From positions 1,550,001-1,614,000 of the forward strand of contig NZ_CP091975.1 in the NCBI RefSeq assembly GCF_029016285.1: a stretch of 64,000 bases of DNA, given 5' to 3'. Positions 1 to 9,387 of the stretch are shown in pieces. The stretch comes from Vibrio sp. DW001. Lineage in GTDB: Bacteria; Pseudomonadota; Gammaproteobacteria; Enterobacterales; Vibrionaceae. The stretch's first letter is position 1, and every line of letters begins with the position of its first letter. Below the pieces are notes generated by a model, which made no database searches, was not told the DNA's origin, and saw nothing but the letters and a program-made list of their open reading frames with translations. Both the position numbers and the translations under genes were made by a program.

Positions 1-130
1 GATTAACAAGATCACCATCAAAACTGGCGTCTATCAACGATTCAGGTAGCCACTCTTCACCCGTTACTACATCAGGGTCTTGGCCTTTTGGAAGAGTAGA
101 GAGGAACTGAACTAATTGAGAGGTTTTCAC
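1..130 (-). CDS. Hypothetical protein, 5' part only (runs off the left edge)
   Basis: An open frame reads leftward from a GTG at 130 to the window edge, about 43 codons, beginning MKTSQLVQFLSTLPKG and continuing with an acidic stretch containing GEEWLPE. A TAA lies two codons upstream in the same frame, so GTG at 130 is the first usable start. The ribosome site is weak. It is divergent from hrpA and the two share about 155 bp of upstream DNA. I do not recognise the family. The sensible composition and lack of stops support a real gene, but it is short and partial. Confidence 0.45.
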   Translation of the reverse strand, partial: MKTSQLVQFLSTLPKGQDPDVVTGEEWLPESLIDASFDGDLVN

Positions 131-286
131 TTTTTACCACTGGGTCTGTTTAGAAGAACCTATTGTAACGATAACCTAAGTAAATGAATAACAAATCTTT
201 ACTAATAAGTCGGGTTAACAATGTTACGGCTTCTAGATATTGCTGTGATACAATCGGCGCAATTTCAAGTTAGGTAGGTTATCTCG

Positions 287-3200
287 TTGACATCGTCACA
301 ATCGAAATCTCAATCGCACGGCGTTGAGAACGAAAAAAACAGACACAACAGTGCAGCGCAACTAAGAAATGCACTGAAAGATTGTTTGATAAAGGATAGA
401 TTTAGATTATCTAAGCGTATTCATGGTGCTAGCCGCATTAAAAATGCACATTCAATGAATGCGGTTTTTGATGAGATAACACTCGATATTGCGAAGTCTA
501 TGATGAAGGTGCAAGAGCGCCAGTCAAATAGTGCAACCATCGATTTTCCAGAACAACTACCAGTTAGCCAAAAACGAGCCGATATTGCTAAAGCTATCGC
601 TGAGAATCAGGTTGTTATTGTTGCTGGGGAAACAGGTTCGGGTAAAACCACACAGCTTCCAAAGATATGCAGTGAGTTAGGCCGGGGAAAATACGGTTTA
701 ATAGGTCATACACAACCGCGTCGTTTAGCGGCTCGCTCAGTTGCCAATCGAATAGCCGAAGAGATGGAAACTGAACTCGGTGAATTTGTTGGTTATAAAG
801 TTCGATTTAACGATCAGATTTCTGACAATACCCAGATCAAATTAATGACTGACGGCATCTTGTTAGCGGAAATTCAGCATGATCGATTTCTTAATCAATA
901 CGACACTATTATTATCGATGAGGCGCATGAACGCAGCCTTAATATTGATTTTATACTTGGTTATCTTCGAGAGTTACTCCCACGGCGCCCCGACTTAAAA
1001 GTCATTATCACATCGGCAACCATTGACCCAGAACGCTTTTCTAAACACTTTTTTAATGCACCGATTATTGAGGTGTCGGGTCGAACTTTCCCTGTAGAAA
1101 CTCGATATCGACCACTAAATAGCGATGACGCGGATGATAGAGATCAGCTTGAGGGCATTTTTGAAGCGGTAGATGAACTCGTGGACGAAGGTTTAGGGGA
1201 TATTCTTATCTTCATGAACGGTGAACGAGAGATACGGGACACCGCAGATGCTTTATCTAAAAGAAACCTCCGTGATACGGAAATAGTGCCACTCTATGCA
1301 AGGCTATCCTCTGGCGAACAAAATAAGATATTTCAACCTCATGCGGGGCGTAGGATTGTTCTTGCTACCAATGTGGCAGAGACCTCTCTAACCGTACCGG
1401 GCATCAAATGTGTTATCGATCCTGGTACGGCACGTATCAGTCGATATAGCTATAGAACAAAGGTTCAGCGTTTACCGATAGAAGCGATTTCTCAAGCAAG
1501 TGCTAACCAACGTAAAGGTCGTTGCGGGCGCGTAGAGGAAGGGATATGTATTCGGCTTTACTCAGAAGAAGATTTCGAATCCCGTCCTGAGTTTACCGAT
1601 CCAGAGATTTTGCGTACTAACCTTGCTTCCGTTATCTTGCAAATGACAGCGCTAGGGCTAGGTGATATTCAAGCATTTCCGTTTGTGGAAGCTCCGGACA
1701 AACGCAACATTTTGGATGGTGTACGTTTGCTAGAAGAGCTAGGCGCGATGAATGCAAGCAGCAGTGATACGAAAAAACAGCTAACCGCAATCGGTCGCCA
1801 AGTCGCTCGTCTCCCTATAGACCCTCGCTTGGCGCGAATGGTGATAGAAGCGCCCATGTTTGGTTGCTTGAAAGAGGTAATGATTATCGCTTCTGCGCTC
1901 TCGATACAAGATCCAAGAGAGCGTCCGTCTGACAACAAACAATCGTCAGATGAAAAGCATCGTCGTTTCTTTGATAAAGAATCTGATTTTGTCACGTTGA
2001 TCAACCTTTGGAATTATATTCAGGAGCAGCAGAAAGCGCTCTCTTCGAATCAATTCAGAAAGCAGTGTAAACAAGACTATTTAAATTATCTTCGAATCCG
2101 TGAGTGGCAGGATGTTTATTTCCAGCTTCATCAGTCTATGCGGGAAATGGATACCAAACTAAATGACAAACCAGGTGATTATCAAGGAATCCATAGTGCG
2201 TTACTTGTTGGTCTGCTTTCTCATATTGGTGTGAAGGATCAGGAAAAGAATGAGTATCAAGGGGCTCGTAATGCGCGATTCCATATTTTCCCTGCCTCAG
2301 GTTTGTTTAAGAAACAACCAAAGTGGGTGATATCGGCTGAGCTCGTTGAGACCTCTAAGCTGTGGGGACGGGTGGTTGCGAAAATTCAACCTGAATGGAT
2401 AGAGCCGTTAGCAAAACACCTGATAAAGCGCAGCTACAGTGAACCGCATTGGTCCAAAAAACAAGGTGCCGTAATGGCATCGGAAAAAGTGATGCTTTAT
2501 GGCATTCCTATTGTGCCTAAAAGGCTGGTGAACTACGACTCTATTGATCCAGTGATATGTAGAGAGATATTTATACGTAGTGCTTTAGTCGAAGGCGAAT
2601 GGGAAACCAGACATGCCTTTTTCAAAAACAACCGCAAGTTGTTACTCGAAGTCGAAGAGCTAGAGCACAAATCTCGTCGTAGAGATATCTTGGTTGATGA
2701 TGACGAACTGTTTGATTTCTATGACCAACGCATTGAAACCGATGTTGTATCTGCAAGGCATTTTGACAGTTGGTGGAAAAAAACCAGCAAAACGAATCCA
2801 GAATTACTCAACTTTGAAAGAGAGATGTTGCTTAGAGGTGATGCGAGCCACATAACCGATCTGGATTATCCGAATTTCTGGCATCACAACAACATCAAGC
2901 TGAAATTGAGTTATCAATTTGAACCTGGAGATGATACGGATGGCGTTACGGTGCATATACCGTTACCGATACTTAACCAAATTGACAATTCTGGTTATGA
3001 TTGGCAAATTCCAGGCTTACGAAAAGAACTGGTCATTAGTTTAATCAAATCGTTGCCTAAAACGCTGCGACGTAATTTCGTGCCAGCGCCAAACTATGCG
3101 GATGCATTTTTGGCACGTGTCACGCCGTTCGAGGCCCCGTTGCTCGACTCCCTAGAAAAAGAGTTACGTCGTATTACCGGTGTAGAAGTATTAAGAGATG

Positions 3201-4222
3201 ATTGGAAGTTGGATCAAATTCCGGAGCATTTAAAGATCACGTTTCGCGCGGTAGATCAACATCGACGTAAACTAAAAGAACATAAGGATTTGCACGAACT
3301 AAAAGAGAGCCTTAAAGAACAAGTGCAGAAGACGCTTTCGCAGGTTGCTGATGACGATATTGAACAACAGGGTTTGCATACTTGGAGTTTTGGTGAGCTT
3401 CCGAAGGTGTATCAGCAAAAAAGAGGGGGATTTGAAGTAAAAGCCTTTCCTGCAATCGTTGATGGCAAAGATAGTGTAGAAATTAAGCTCTTTGAAACGG
3501 AACATGAACAAGAGTCAGCAATGAAAGCAGGCCAGCGACGATTGATACTGTTAAACGTACCATCCCCTATTAAGTATTTGCACGCAAACCTCCCGAATAA
3601 ATCCAAGCTAGGGTTGTATTTTAATCCCTACGGTAAAGTAATGGATTTGATTGATGACTGTATTGCTTGTGGGATAGACAAGCTTATCGAGCAAAAAGGT
3701 GGGTTGGTTTGGGACAACGATCAATTTGAGCTTCAAAAAGAGTTCGTTCGCGCAGAGCTCGGTGATACGGTTGTTGATATAGCGAAACAAGTTGAAACAA
3801 TCTTGACGACAGCATTTAATATCAATAAGAAGCTGAAAGGCAAGATTGATTTTACAATGGCGTTTGCATTATCGGACATAAAGTCTCAGGTTGAAGGGTT
3901 GATTTTCAAAGGGTTTGCTACAGAATGTGGGTGGAAAAAACTGCCGGATATCCTTCGTTACTTAAAAGCGATTGAGAGACGAATGGAAAAACTGCCTATT
4001 GACCCTAATCGGGATCGTCTGCAGATGTTAAAAGTAGAAGCGGTTTATAATGATTATCGTGAACTTCTCAATAAAATACCGAAAGGTGTGGTAATTCCTG
4101 ATAATGTTAAAGAGATCCGTTGGATGCTGGAAGAGTTACGGGTGAGTTTCTTCGCGCAGCAACTCGGTACACCTTATCCTGTGTCTGACAAGAGAATAAA
4201 AAATGCGATAGGGTCATGTTAG
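287..4222 (+). CDS. hrpA: ATP-dependent RNA helicase HrpA
   Basis: DEAH-box RNA helicase, cytoplasmic; E. coli HrpA acts on stalled ribosomes and mRNA. The 1311 residues match the family's usual length of about 1300. The Walker A motif GETGSGKT is at residues 114-121 and DEAH at 211-214, followed by motif III SAT, the TNVAETSLTVPG segment and the QRKGRCGR arginine finger motif. The C-terminal half carries the HrpA-specific DUF3418 region. The start is a TTG at 287 giving MTSSQSK, similar to other Vibrio HrpA N-termini; no better ATG lies near. It stands alone and is not obviously in an operon. No lesions are seen. Confidence 0.96.
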   Translation: MTSSQSKSQSHGVENEKNRHNSAAQLRNALKDCLIKDRFRLSKRIHGASRIKNAHSMNAVFDEITLDIAKSMMKVQERQSNSATIDFPEQLPVSQKRADIAKAIAENQVVIVAGETGSGKTTQLPKICSELGRGKYGLIGHTQPRRLAARSVANRIAEEMETELGEFVGYKVRFNDQISDNTQIKLMTDGILLAEIQHDRFLNQYDTIIIDEAHERSLNIDFILGYLRELLPRRPDLKVIITSATIDPERFSKHFFNAPIIEVSGRTFPVETRYRPLNSDDADDRDQLEGIFEAVDELVDEGLGDILIFMNGEREIRDTADALSKRNLRDTEIVPLYARLSSGEQNKIFQPHAGRRIVLATNVAETSLTVPGIKCVIDPGTARISRYSYRTKVQRLPIEAISQASANQRKGRCGRVEEGICIRLYSEEDFESRPEFTDPEILRTNLASVILQMTALGLGDIQAFPFVEAPDKRNILDGVRLLEELGAMNASSSDTKKQLTAIGRQVARLPIDPRLARMVIEAPMFGCLKEVMIIASALSIQDPRERPSDNKQSSDEKHRRFFDKESDFVTLINLWNYIQEQQKALSSNQFRKQCKQDYLNYLRIREWQDVYFQLHQSMREMDTKLNDKPGDYQGIHSALLVGLLSHIGVKDQEKNEYQGARNARFHIFPASGLFKKQPKWVISAELVETSKLWGRVVAKIQPEWIEPLAKHLIKRSYSEPHWSKKQGAVMASEKVMLYGIPIVPKRLVNYDSIDPVICREIFIRSALVEGEWETRHAFFKNNRKLLLEVEELEHKSRRRDILVDDDELFDFYDQRIETDVVSARHFDSWWKKTSKTNPELLNFEREMLLRGDASHITDLDYPNFWHHNNIKLKLSYQFEPGDDTDGVTVHIPLPILNQIDNSGYDWQIPGLRKELVISLIKSLPKTLRRNFVPAPNYADAFLARVTPFEAPLLDSLEKELRRITGVEVLRDDWKLDQIPEHLKITFRAVDQHRRKLKEHKDLHELKESLKEQVQKTLSQVADDDIEQQGLHTWSFGELPKVYQQKRGGFEVKAFPAIVDGKDSVEIKLFETEHEQESAMKAGQRRLILLNVPSPIKYLHANLPNKSKLGLYFNPYGKVMDLIDDCIACGIDKLIEQKGGLVWDNDQFELQKEFVRAELGDTVVDIAKQVETILTTAFNINKKLKGKIDFTMAFALSDIKSQVEGLIFKGFATECGWKKLPDILRYLKAIERRMEKLPIDPNRDRLQMLKVEAVYNDYRELLNKIPKGVVIPDNVKEIRWMLEELRVSFFAQQLGTPYPVSDKRIKNAIGSC

Positions 4223-4315
4223 GCAAGGAAATTGCAAAGTATGAAACTATTCAAGAATTGAGCGTATGAGCGGCAATATTATGCCACCTGCGGTTTACAA
4301 CAAAGAAGGTAAGGT

Positions 4316-4792
4316 ATGAAAAAGACTTTATTAGTCCTAGCATTAGCAAGTTTTGCAACATCAGTGTCTGCTGATTCACTGATTTATGGTGGAGCGATGG
4401 TAGGTCAGTCTGATTATAGTGGTGAAACGGCGACATCGGCCGAGATTCACATAGGTACAGGTTTATTACCATTCATTGGTGTTGAAGCTGGTTATATTGA
4501 CCATGGGACATTCGACATTGGTGCAGACGAGTTTTCTGCTGATTCAATATACGCGGCGATTCGACCAAGTATGGATTTTGGACCACTTCATGTTTATGGA
4601 CGCGTTGGTGCTCATTCTTGGAATTCAGAACTCGGCGCGGTGAAAGATGATGGTGTCGATCCAATGTACGGTGTTGGTCTTGAATACTTCGTATTTGGTC
4701 CTCTTGCCATTGGTGCTGCATACCACGTTTATAAAATGGACAACGACGACGTCAAAAACCTATCGTTGACCGCGACGTTCCATTTTTTATAA
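4316..4792 (+). CDS. Small outer-membrane beta-barrel protein
   Basis: A 158-residue protein with a typical Sec signal peptide (MKKTLLVLALASFATSVSA, cleavage before DS) and a mature part made of alternating amphipathic strands rich in Gly, Tyr and Phe, such as the IGVEAGY and LHVYGRVGAHS strands. It ends with the strand LSLTATFHFL. This is the pattern of the eight-stranded porin-family/OmpX-like barrels common in Vibrio. A strong ribosome site (AAGGTAAGG) precedes the ATG. The IS element begins 22 bp after its stop, so the native terminator may have been displaced. The exact role is unknown. Confidence 0.8.
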   Translation: MKKTLLVLALASFATSVSADSLIYGGAMVGQSDYSGETATSAEIHIGTGLLPFIGVEAGYIDHGTFDIGADEFSADSIYAAIRPSMDFGPLHVYGRVGAHSWNSELGAVKDDGVDPMYGVGLEYFVFGPLAIGAAYHVYKMDNDDVKNLSLTATFHFL

Positions 4793-4842
4793 ACACCTTG
4801 TGAGAGCAGTTTAGTGTCCCGTCCTAAAATACGTTGACGGTT

Positions 4843-5652
4843 TTAATAGAAGGTCAGAAGCTTTTCGCTCTGACCTTTTTTGTGCACCTCGTTTGGTGTC
4901 TTCATTCCCAAGCTTAAATGCGGTCTCATTTCATTATATATCTGTATTGATTCATCAACGAGCAGTTTTAATTCATCAAGTCCTCGGCACTTGTACAACA
5001 AAAACTCCTGTTTCAGTATGCCATTTATACGCTCTGCAAGGGCATTTTGATAACAGTCATACCCATCTGTCATCGATGGCTTAATTCCGCTTCTTGTCAA
5101 TGCTGTCTGATAAACACCAGAGCAATATTGTAGTCCTCTATCTGAATGATGAATGGCATTACGGCTGTATTGCCGATTCTTGACGGCCATATTCAGTGCT
5201 TTGACGACATCTGTTGCCTTCATCTCGTTACTTAATTCATATCCCATTATTTTCCTGCTGTAAGCACCAGTGACCAAAGACAAATAATGTACTCCTTGCT
5301 CTGATTCCACATAAGTAATATCGCTAACAAATACTTCTTCAGGTGTTTTGGGGGAATGCTCTTTAAGTAAGTTCGGATGCTTGCGCATCCAGTGGTTACT
5401 ATTCGTCGTTTTCGTATAACTTTTACGAGGTTGGACAAGCATTCCTTGTTCTCTTAAGTAACGAAATAACCCATCCCTACCAAGCTTGATACCTTGTTTT
5501 TCCAGTTCTGGCTTAATTAGTTGGTAAAGCTTTCTAGCCCAAATTCGTGGCATATATTTGCGCCAGTACATCACGCACTCTCGAACAGGTTCGAGTTTCT
5601 TAGCTCTATTTTGTATCCGTTTGATCGCTTGATAAACACATTGAGCAGTCAT
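4843..5652 (-). CDS. IS3-family transposase OrfB (DDE integrase catalytic part)
   Basis: The 269-residue frame carries the rve integrase fold with all three catalytic residues: D in VSDITYVES, D in HHSDRGLQYCS and E in NALAERINGILKQEF. The helical HTH_21-type region precedes it. The natural product is probably an OrfAB fusion: the orfB frame stays open upstream of the ATG at 5652 (reading LAPACRALG) to the slippery site in orfA. I see no stops or missing residues, so the enzyme looks active. Confidence 0.92.
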   Translation of the reverse strand: MTAQCVYQAIKRIQNRAKKLEPVRECVMYWRKYMPRIWARKLYQLIKPELEKQGIKLGRDGLFRYLREQGMLVQPRKSYTKTTNSNHWMRKHPNLLKEHSPKTPEEVFVSDITYVESEQGVHYLSLVTGAYSRKIMGYELSNEMKATDVVKALNMAVKNRQYSRNAIHHSDRGLQYCSGVYQTALTRSGIKPSMTDGYDCYQNALAERINGILKQEFLLYKCRGLDELKLLVDESIQIYNEMRPHLSLGMKTPNEVHKKGQSEKLLTFY

Positions 5653-5681
5653 CCCTAGAGCGCGACAAGCAGGAGCGAGTT

Positions 5682-6077
5682 TTACTTGTCCCTTTTCTTT
5701 GGCTTGCCAGAGGGTTCGGATAAGTACTTTTTTCTTAGACCTGCCCCGTATTCTTTATCCATGATATCAACCATCCCATTGAGGACGATATTCTTCATTT
5801 TCTCTTCTTCTAGTTGACGTTCGAGGCGCTTGATTTTTTGAGTTGGAGTCTCTTTTAATTTAAGCATATTGGGTACATAAATTGGTTTCGACCAATCTAG
5901 TTTACCATGCTTTCTTAACCACACGAGCACGGTGCTGCGCCCCTGGATGCCATAGTATTTTTGAGCTTGCTTGTAGGTGAAATCGCCTTTTTCAACTTGA
6001 TTGACTACTGCCAATTTAAAGCCTAATGAGTAATCTCTTTGTGAGCGTCGAGCTCGGTTGGGTGTTGGATTGTCCAT
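5682..6077 (-). CDS. IS3-family transposase OrfA (DNA-binding HTH and leucine zipper)
   Basis: About 131 residues, starting at MDNPTPNRARR with GAGGA placed before the ATG at 6077; a longer frame to 6119 would run into the inverted repeat. It has a helix-turn-helix (YSLGFKLAVVNQVEKG, then KYYGIQGRSTVLVWLRKHG) and a heptad-rich coiled coil near IKRLERQLEEEKMKN. Its end contains CCA AAG AAA AGG in the zero frame, a plausible A_AAG slippery site for -1 frameshifting into orfB, as known for IS3 elements. Confidence 0.9.
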   Translation of the reverse strand: MDNPTPNRARRSQRDYSLGFKLAVVNQVEKGDFTYKQAQKYYGIQGRSTVLVWLRKHGKLDWSKPIYVPNMLKLKETPTQKIKRLERQLEEEKMKNIVLNGMVDIMDKEYGAGLRKKYLSEPSGKPKKRDK

Positions 6078-6126
6078 TTTAAAGTCCTCAATGTGTAAAC
6101 ACATTTCAGGACGAGACAATAGAATA

Positions 6127-6160
6127 AAAAAAAGCCTAACAGAAAATTGTTAGGCTTTTT
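6127..6160 (-). terminator. Rho-independent terminator of the TAXI operon
   Basis: An inverted repeat AAAAAGCCTAACA / TGTTAGGCTTTTT with a 6-base loop lies 24 bp after the TAXI receptor stop. It has U-tracts in both orientations, so it could be bidirectional. It lies 8 bp from the IS end and shows that the operon ended here before the IS arrived. Confidence 0.85.
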
Positions 6161-6183
6161 ATTATTTGTTATCGACATGAATC

Positions 6184-7158
6184 TTACTTAAGAAGACCGG
6201 CTTCTTTGTAGTATTTTATAGCGCCTGGGTGAAGAGGAGCTGAAAGACCGTCTTTGATCATTTCTTCTTTCTTCAAGTTTGCAAATGCAGGGTGAAGCTT
6301 CTTAAAGGTACTGAAGTTTTCAAATACTGCTTTCACAATAGCATACACAACATCATCAGAAACAGACGTTGAAGATACAAAGGTAGCACCGACACCGAAG
6401 GTCTCCACGTCAGCATCGTTACCTGTATACATGCCACCTGGTACTGTTGCAGTACGGTAGAAGCTGTTGTCTGCTAGAAGGCCATCTACTTCTTTACCAT
6501 TTACGGTAACGATGACGCTATCACAAGAAGTTGTTGCTTCTTTGATTGCACCACTTGGATGACCAACTACGTATACCATCGCATCGATTTTGTTGTCACA
6601 AAGTGCTTTAGATTGTTCCGAAGCTTTTAGCTCTGAAGCCAACTTAAAGTCATCTTTTGTCCACCCGTATCTTTCCATTAATACTTCTATTGTACCGCGC
6701 TGACCTGAACCTGGATTACCAATGTTAACTCGCTTACCTTTTAGGTCTGCGAATGTTTTGATACCGGAATCAGCACGGGCAACAACAGTAAACGGTTCTG
6801 GGTGAATCGAGAATACAGCACGAAGTTCCTTAAATGGACCTGCATCAGCAAACTTGCTTGTACCATTGTATGCATGATACTGCCAATCAGATTGAGCAAT
6901 ACCAAGATCTAGTTCACCAGCACGGATAGTGTTGACGTTATAGATTGAACCACCTGTACTCTCTACAGAACAGCGAATACCATGTTCTTTCTTAGATTTG
7001 TTAACGAGGCGACAAATTGCGCCACCTGTTGGGTAGTAAACCCCAGTTACGCCACCAGTACCGATTGTGACGAACTGATCGGCTGCACTGACAGCAAAAG
7101 AGGCACCCATAAGAACGGTTGTGGTTGTAGCGGTTAATAGGGTCTTAATTCGAGACAT
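6184..7158 (-). CDS. TAXI-family TRAP transporter solute-binding protein
   Basis: A 324-residue periplasmic receptor. The signal peptide ends in SFAVSA before [11 protein letters not shown]. The TAXI family start is clear: [20 protein letters not shown], followed by [20 protein letters not shown] and [16 protein letters not shown] receptors normally deliver carboxylates or amino acids to a fused DctQM permease, but none is found in this window. It is the last gene of a three-gene run, 64 bp after the cleavage-enzyme gene, with a good AAGGA ribosome site. A terminator follows at once, so the permease would have to be elsewhere or shared. The ligand is not predictable; an amine or amino acid fits the neighbours. 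Confidence 0.92.
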   Translation of the reverse strand: MSRIKTLLTATTTTVLMGASFAVSAADQFVTIGTGGVTGVYYPTGGAICRLVNKSKKEHGIRCSVESTGGSIYNVNTIRAGELDLGIAQSDWQYHAYNGTSKFADAGPFKELRAVFSIHPEPFTVVARADSGIKTFADLKGKRVNIGNPGSGQRGTIEVLMERYGWTKDDFKLASELKASEQSKALCDNKIDAMVYVVGHPSGAIKEATTSCDSVIVTVNGKEVDGLLADNSFYRTATVPGGMYTGNDADVETFGVGATFVSSTSVSDDVVYAIVKAVFENFSTFKKLHPAFANLKKEEMIKDGLSAPLHPGAIKYYKEAGLLK

Positions 7159-7222
7159 AGTAATTCCTTTTATGTGTTTAAATTATCCATCTAACTAAGT
7201 TAACAAGCCGCTAAGACGGCAA

Positions 7223-8053
7223 TTAATCTGTTAACGCACTGCGATAACTGTGCGCATTATGCCTATTTATTCCAAGTAAATCTGTTAGCTCCTTAATGTT
7301 ATCAACTTGTGAAGCATTATTTTTTGCGATAAGCCCCAGATTATTAAGATGATTATTTTCGAATCCAACTCGAACATCGGCACCTAAAAGCATAGCAGTT
7401 ATCAAACATTTTTGCTCTTGTACGCCAAAAGCGCATACGGCCCATCTATGGGAGTTATCCAACAACTTGTCGGTAAGAAATGGAACTAGATCTCTTGGTG
7501 AAGACTGCAATGTCTTGTGGTATCGACCTAAAACAAGGAGTGTATGGTGGTTTTTATTGGGCAAAACACCGCTTTTGAGTAATGAAAAATACAGTGCGAT
7601 ATCGTCAACGCTATAGAGTATGTACTGCGCGATCATGCCGACGTCAGCCACCCATTGGAAAAACGGCTTAGCTTTGTCCAAATGAGCGTCATTTGGGATC
7701 AACTCTTTTAAACCAAATGATGCCGCTTCAGGTTGCGTGTGCCTTATTAATTCCATTTGTTGCTTTGGTGTATACATACCAATAGCTTCTGTCGTGAGCT
7801 GAACAATGATGCTGTCACCTACCGCTGCTGTCACGGCGTTCATTACCTGAATGTTGTCGTCGATGGCTAATGAATGCTTACCATTACTATCTCGTGCATG
7901 TAAATGAACCATTGCGGCGCCTGCATCTCGACAGGCGATCACCTCTGTAACGATTTGATCTACAGTGATAGGAAGAGCGGGGTGGTCCTGTCGAGTTTTC
8001 CTCGCGCCATTGGGAGCGACAATAATGGCGATTTTATTGTTGTCATTTTCCAT
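7223..8053 (-). CDS. Beta-keto acid cleavage enzyme (BKACE, DUF849)
   Basis: About 276 residues from the ATG at 8053 (MENDNNKIAIIVAPNGARK), which has GGAG ten bases upstream; the frame stays open to 8203 but that would overlap the aminotransferase. BKACE enzymes are Zn-dependent TIM barrels that split a beta-keto acid with acetyl-CoA into acetoacetate and a CoA ester. The metal-binding HLH is at residues 50-52 (VHLHARD), and the VRVGFENN segment matches the conserved C-terminal RVGLEDN motif. The start lies 2 bp after the aminotransferase stop, implying translational coupling. The substrate is unknown: probably the keto acid made by the upstream transaminase. Confidence 0.88.
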   Translation of the reverse strand: MENDNNKIAIIVAPNGARKTRQDHPALPITVDQIVTEVIACRDAGAAMVHLHARDSNGKHSLAIDDNIQVMNAVTAAVGDSIIVQLTTEAIGMYTPKQQMELIRHTQPEAASFGLKELIPNDAHLDKAKPFFQWVADVGMIAQYILYSVDDIALYFSLLKSGVLPNKNHHTLLVLGRYHKTLQSSPRDLVPFLTDKLLDNSHRWAVCAFGVQEQKCLITAMLLGADVRVGFENNHLNNLGLIAKNNASQVDNIKELTDLLGINRHNAHSYRSALTD

Positions 8054-8055
8054 AA

Positions 8056-9387
8056 CTAGCTCCATGTCGACGATGCTTCTTGTAGGGACAATTTTAGTTT
8101 GTCTACAAGTTCGTCCAGTTGTGTATCTTCGATGATAAATGGAGGGGCGATCAATATATGATGGCCATGTTTCCCGTCTATCGTTCCTGCCATGGGATAA
8201 CACATTAATCCATTTTTCATTGCGGCTTGTTTGATTGTCTTGTTCGCCTGAGTAGATACGGCTAACGGGCTTTTATCTTCTTTGTTGGCAACCAACTCAA
8301 TAGCCAAAAATAGCCCACGACCTCGTATGTCTCCTACGTAGGGTAATGGTAGCAAAGCATTCTCAAGTTTTTGTTTAAGTTTACTACCTAAATCAGATAC
8401 TTTAGCAAGTAATTGGTCGTTGATTATGGTTTTTATGGTGGCTAATGCTGAGGCGCAAGCCATGGGATGTCCCATAAAAGTGTGCCCGTGCTGAAAAAAA
8501 CCACTCCCATTGGCAATCGTGTCATAGATTTCATCGCTTGCCACAACAGCACCAATAGGCTGATATCCAGCGCCTAGGCCTTTCGCCATAGTCACAATAT
8601 CTGGAATGATGTCGTCTTGTTCAAAAGCAAAGAAGGTTCCGGTACGACCAACACCACACATTACTTCGTCAAGGATCAACAATACGTCATATTTATCGCA
8701 TATCTGTCGAATTCTCTTGAAGTAACCTTGTGTAGCAGGCACCGCTCCGGATGTGGCACCCACCACGGGTTCCGCAACAAAAGCCATAATGTTCTCTGGC
8801 CCAACTTCTAGGATTGTAGTCTCAAGTTCATTAGCAACGCGAATGGAGTAATCGTGCTCTGTTTCCTCTCTTGCTTGGTCACGGTAGGCGTAACAAGGAC
8901 TTATGTGATGTGCATTATTGAGCAATGGTCTAAATGGCTCTCGTCGCCATTCATTCCCCCCCACAGATAACGCGCCTAATGTATTACCGTGATAGCTTTG
9001 ACGCCTTGCGATAAACTGGCTTTTGTCTGTTTGGCCTTTCTCAACAAAGTATTGCCGAGCCATTTTTAATGCAGATTCGACGGCCTCAGAACCTCCGCTG
9101 ACAAAATAGACATGGTTGAGAGATGCAGGGGCAAGGTCAGAAATTAATGTGGCGAGCTCTTCACACACGTCACTGGTAAAAAATCCCGTATGAGCATAGG
9201 GAATAGTGTCGAGTTGATGTTTAATTGCATCTTTGATAGCAGGGTGGCTGTGACCTAAATTAGATACTGCGGCACCACCGCAACCATCGAGATATTGTTT
9301 TCCCTCAGTATCATAGAGGTAAGCGCCAACACCATGAGAAACATGTGGTAGTTTTGTATGGCAATGCCTGTGGAATACGTGACTCAT
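8056..9387 (-). CDS. Class III (omega-type) PLP aminotransferase
   Basis: A 443-residue cytoplasmic fold-type I aminotransferase. The PLP lysine is Lys269 in TMAKGLGAGYQP; the cofactor aspartate is in LLILDEVMCGVGRTG; VSGGSEAVESALKMAR is the phosphate-binding loop. The N-terminus (GVGAYLYDTEGKQYLDGCGG) is that of aspartate aminotransferase family proteins acting on omega-amino or beta-amino acids. It is the first gene of the operon with the BKACE and TAXI genes, so it likely converts an imported amino acid into the beta-keto acid used by the next enzyme. The start ATG at 9387 is chosen because a family-typical N-terminus follows it. Confidence 0.9.
   Translation of the reverse strand: MSHVFHRHCHTKLPHVSHGVGAYLYDTEGKQYLDGCGGAAVSNLGHSHPAIKDAIKHQLDTIPYAHTGFFTSDVCEELATLISDLAPASLNHVYFVSGGSEAVESALKMARQYFVEKGQTDKSQFIARRQSYHGNTLGALSVGGNEWRREPFRPLLNNAHHISPCYAYRDQAREETEHDYSIRVANELETTILEVGPENIMAFVAEPVVGATSGAVPATQGYFKRIRQICDKYDVLLILDEVMCGVGRTGTFFAFEQDDIIPDIVTMAKGLGAGYQPIGAVVASDEIYDTIANGSGFFQHGHTFMGHPMACASALATIKTIINDQLLAKVSDLGSKLKQKLENALLPLPYVGDIRGRGLFLAIELVANKEDKSPLAVSTQANKTIKQAAMKNGLMCYPMAGTIDGKHGHHILIAPPFIIEDTQLDELVDKLKLSLQEASSTWS

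Larger units (their letters stand above)
4815..6118 (-). mobile_element. IS3-family insertion sequence, complete, 1304 bp
   Basis: The element is bounded by imperfect terminal inverted repeats: left end TGTCCCGTCCTAAAATACGT and, read inward from the right end, TGTCTCGTCCTGAAATGTGT. Both ends have the TG...CA termini usual for IS3. It carries orfA and orfB on the minus strand in a -1 relation. I could not find a perfect 3-bp target duplication: the flanks are TTAG on the left and ATAG on the right. It sits between the barrel gene and the terminator of the TAXI operon and does not break a recognisable gene. Confidence 0.9.

Noticed and set aside
4811..6122. Target-site duplication of the IS element
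   Set aside because: The flanks TTAG and ATAG are similar but do not form a perfect 3-bp repeat at the exact ends.
6127..6160. Truncation of the TAXI operon by the IS element
   Set aside because: The receptor gene is complete and its terminator is intact between the gene and the IS, so the IS landed outside the operon.
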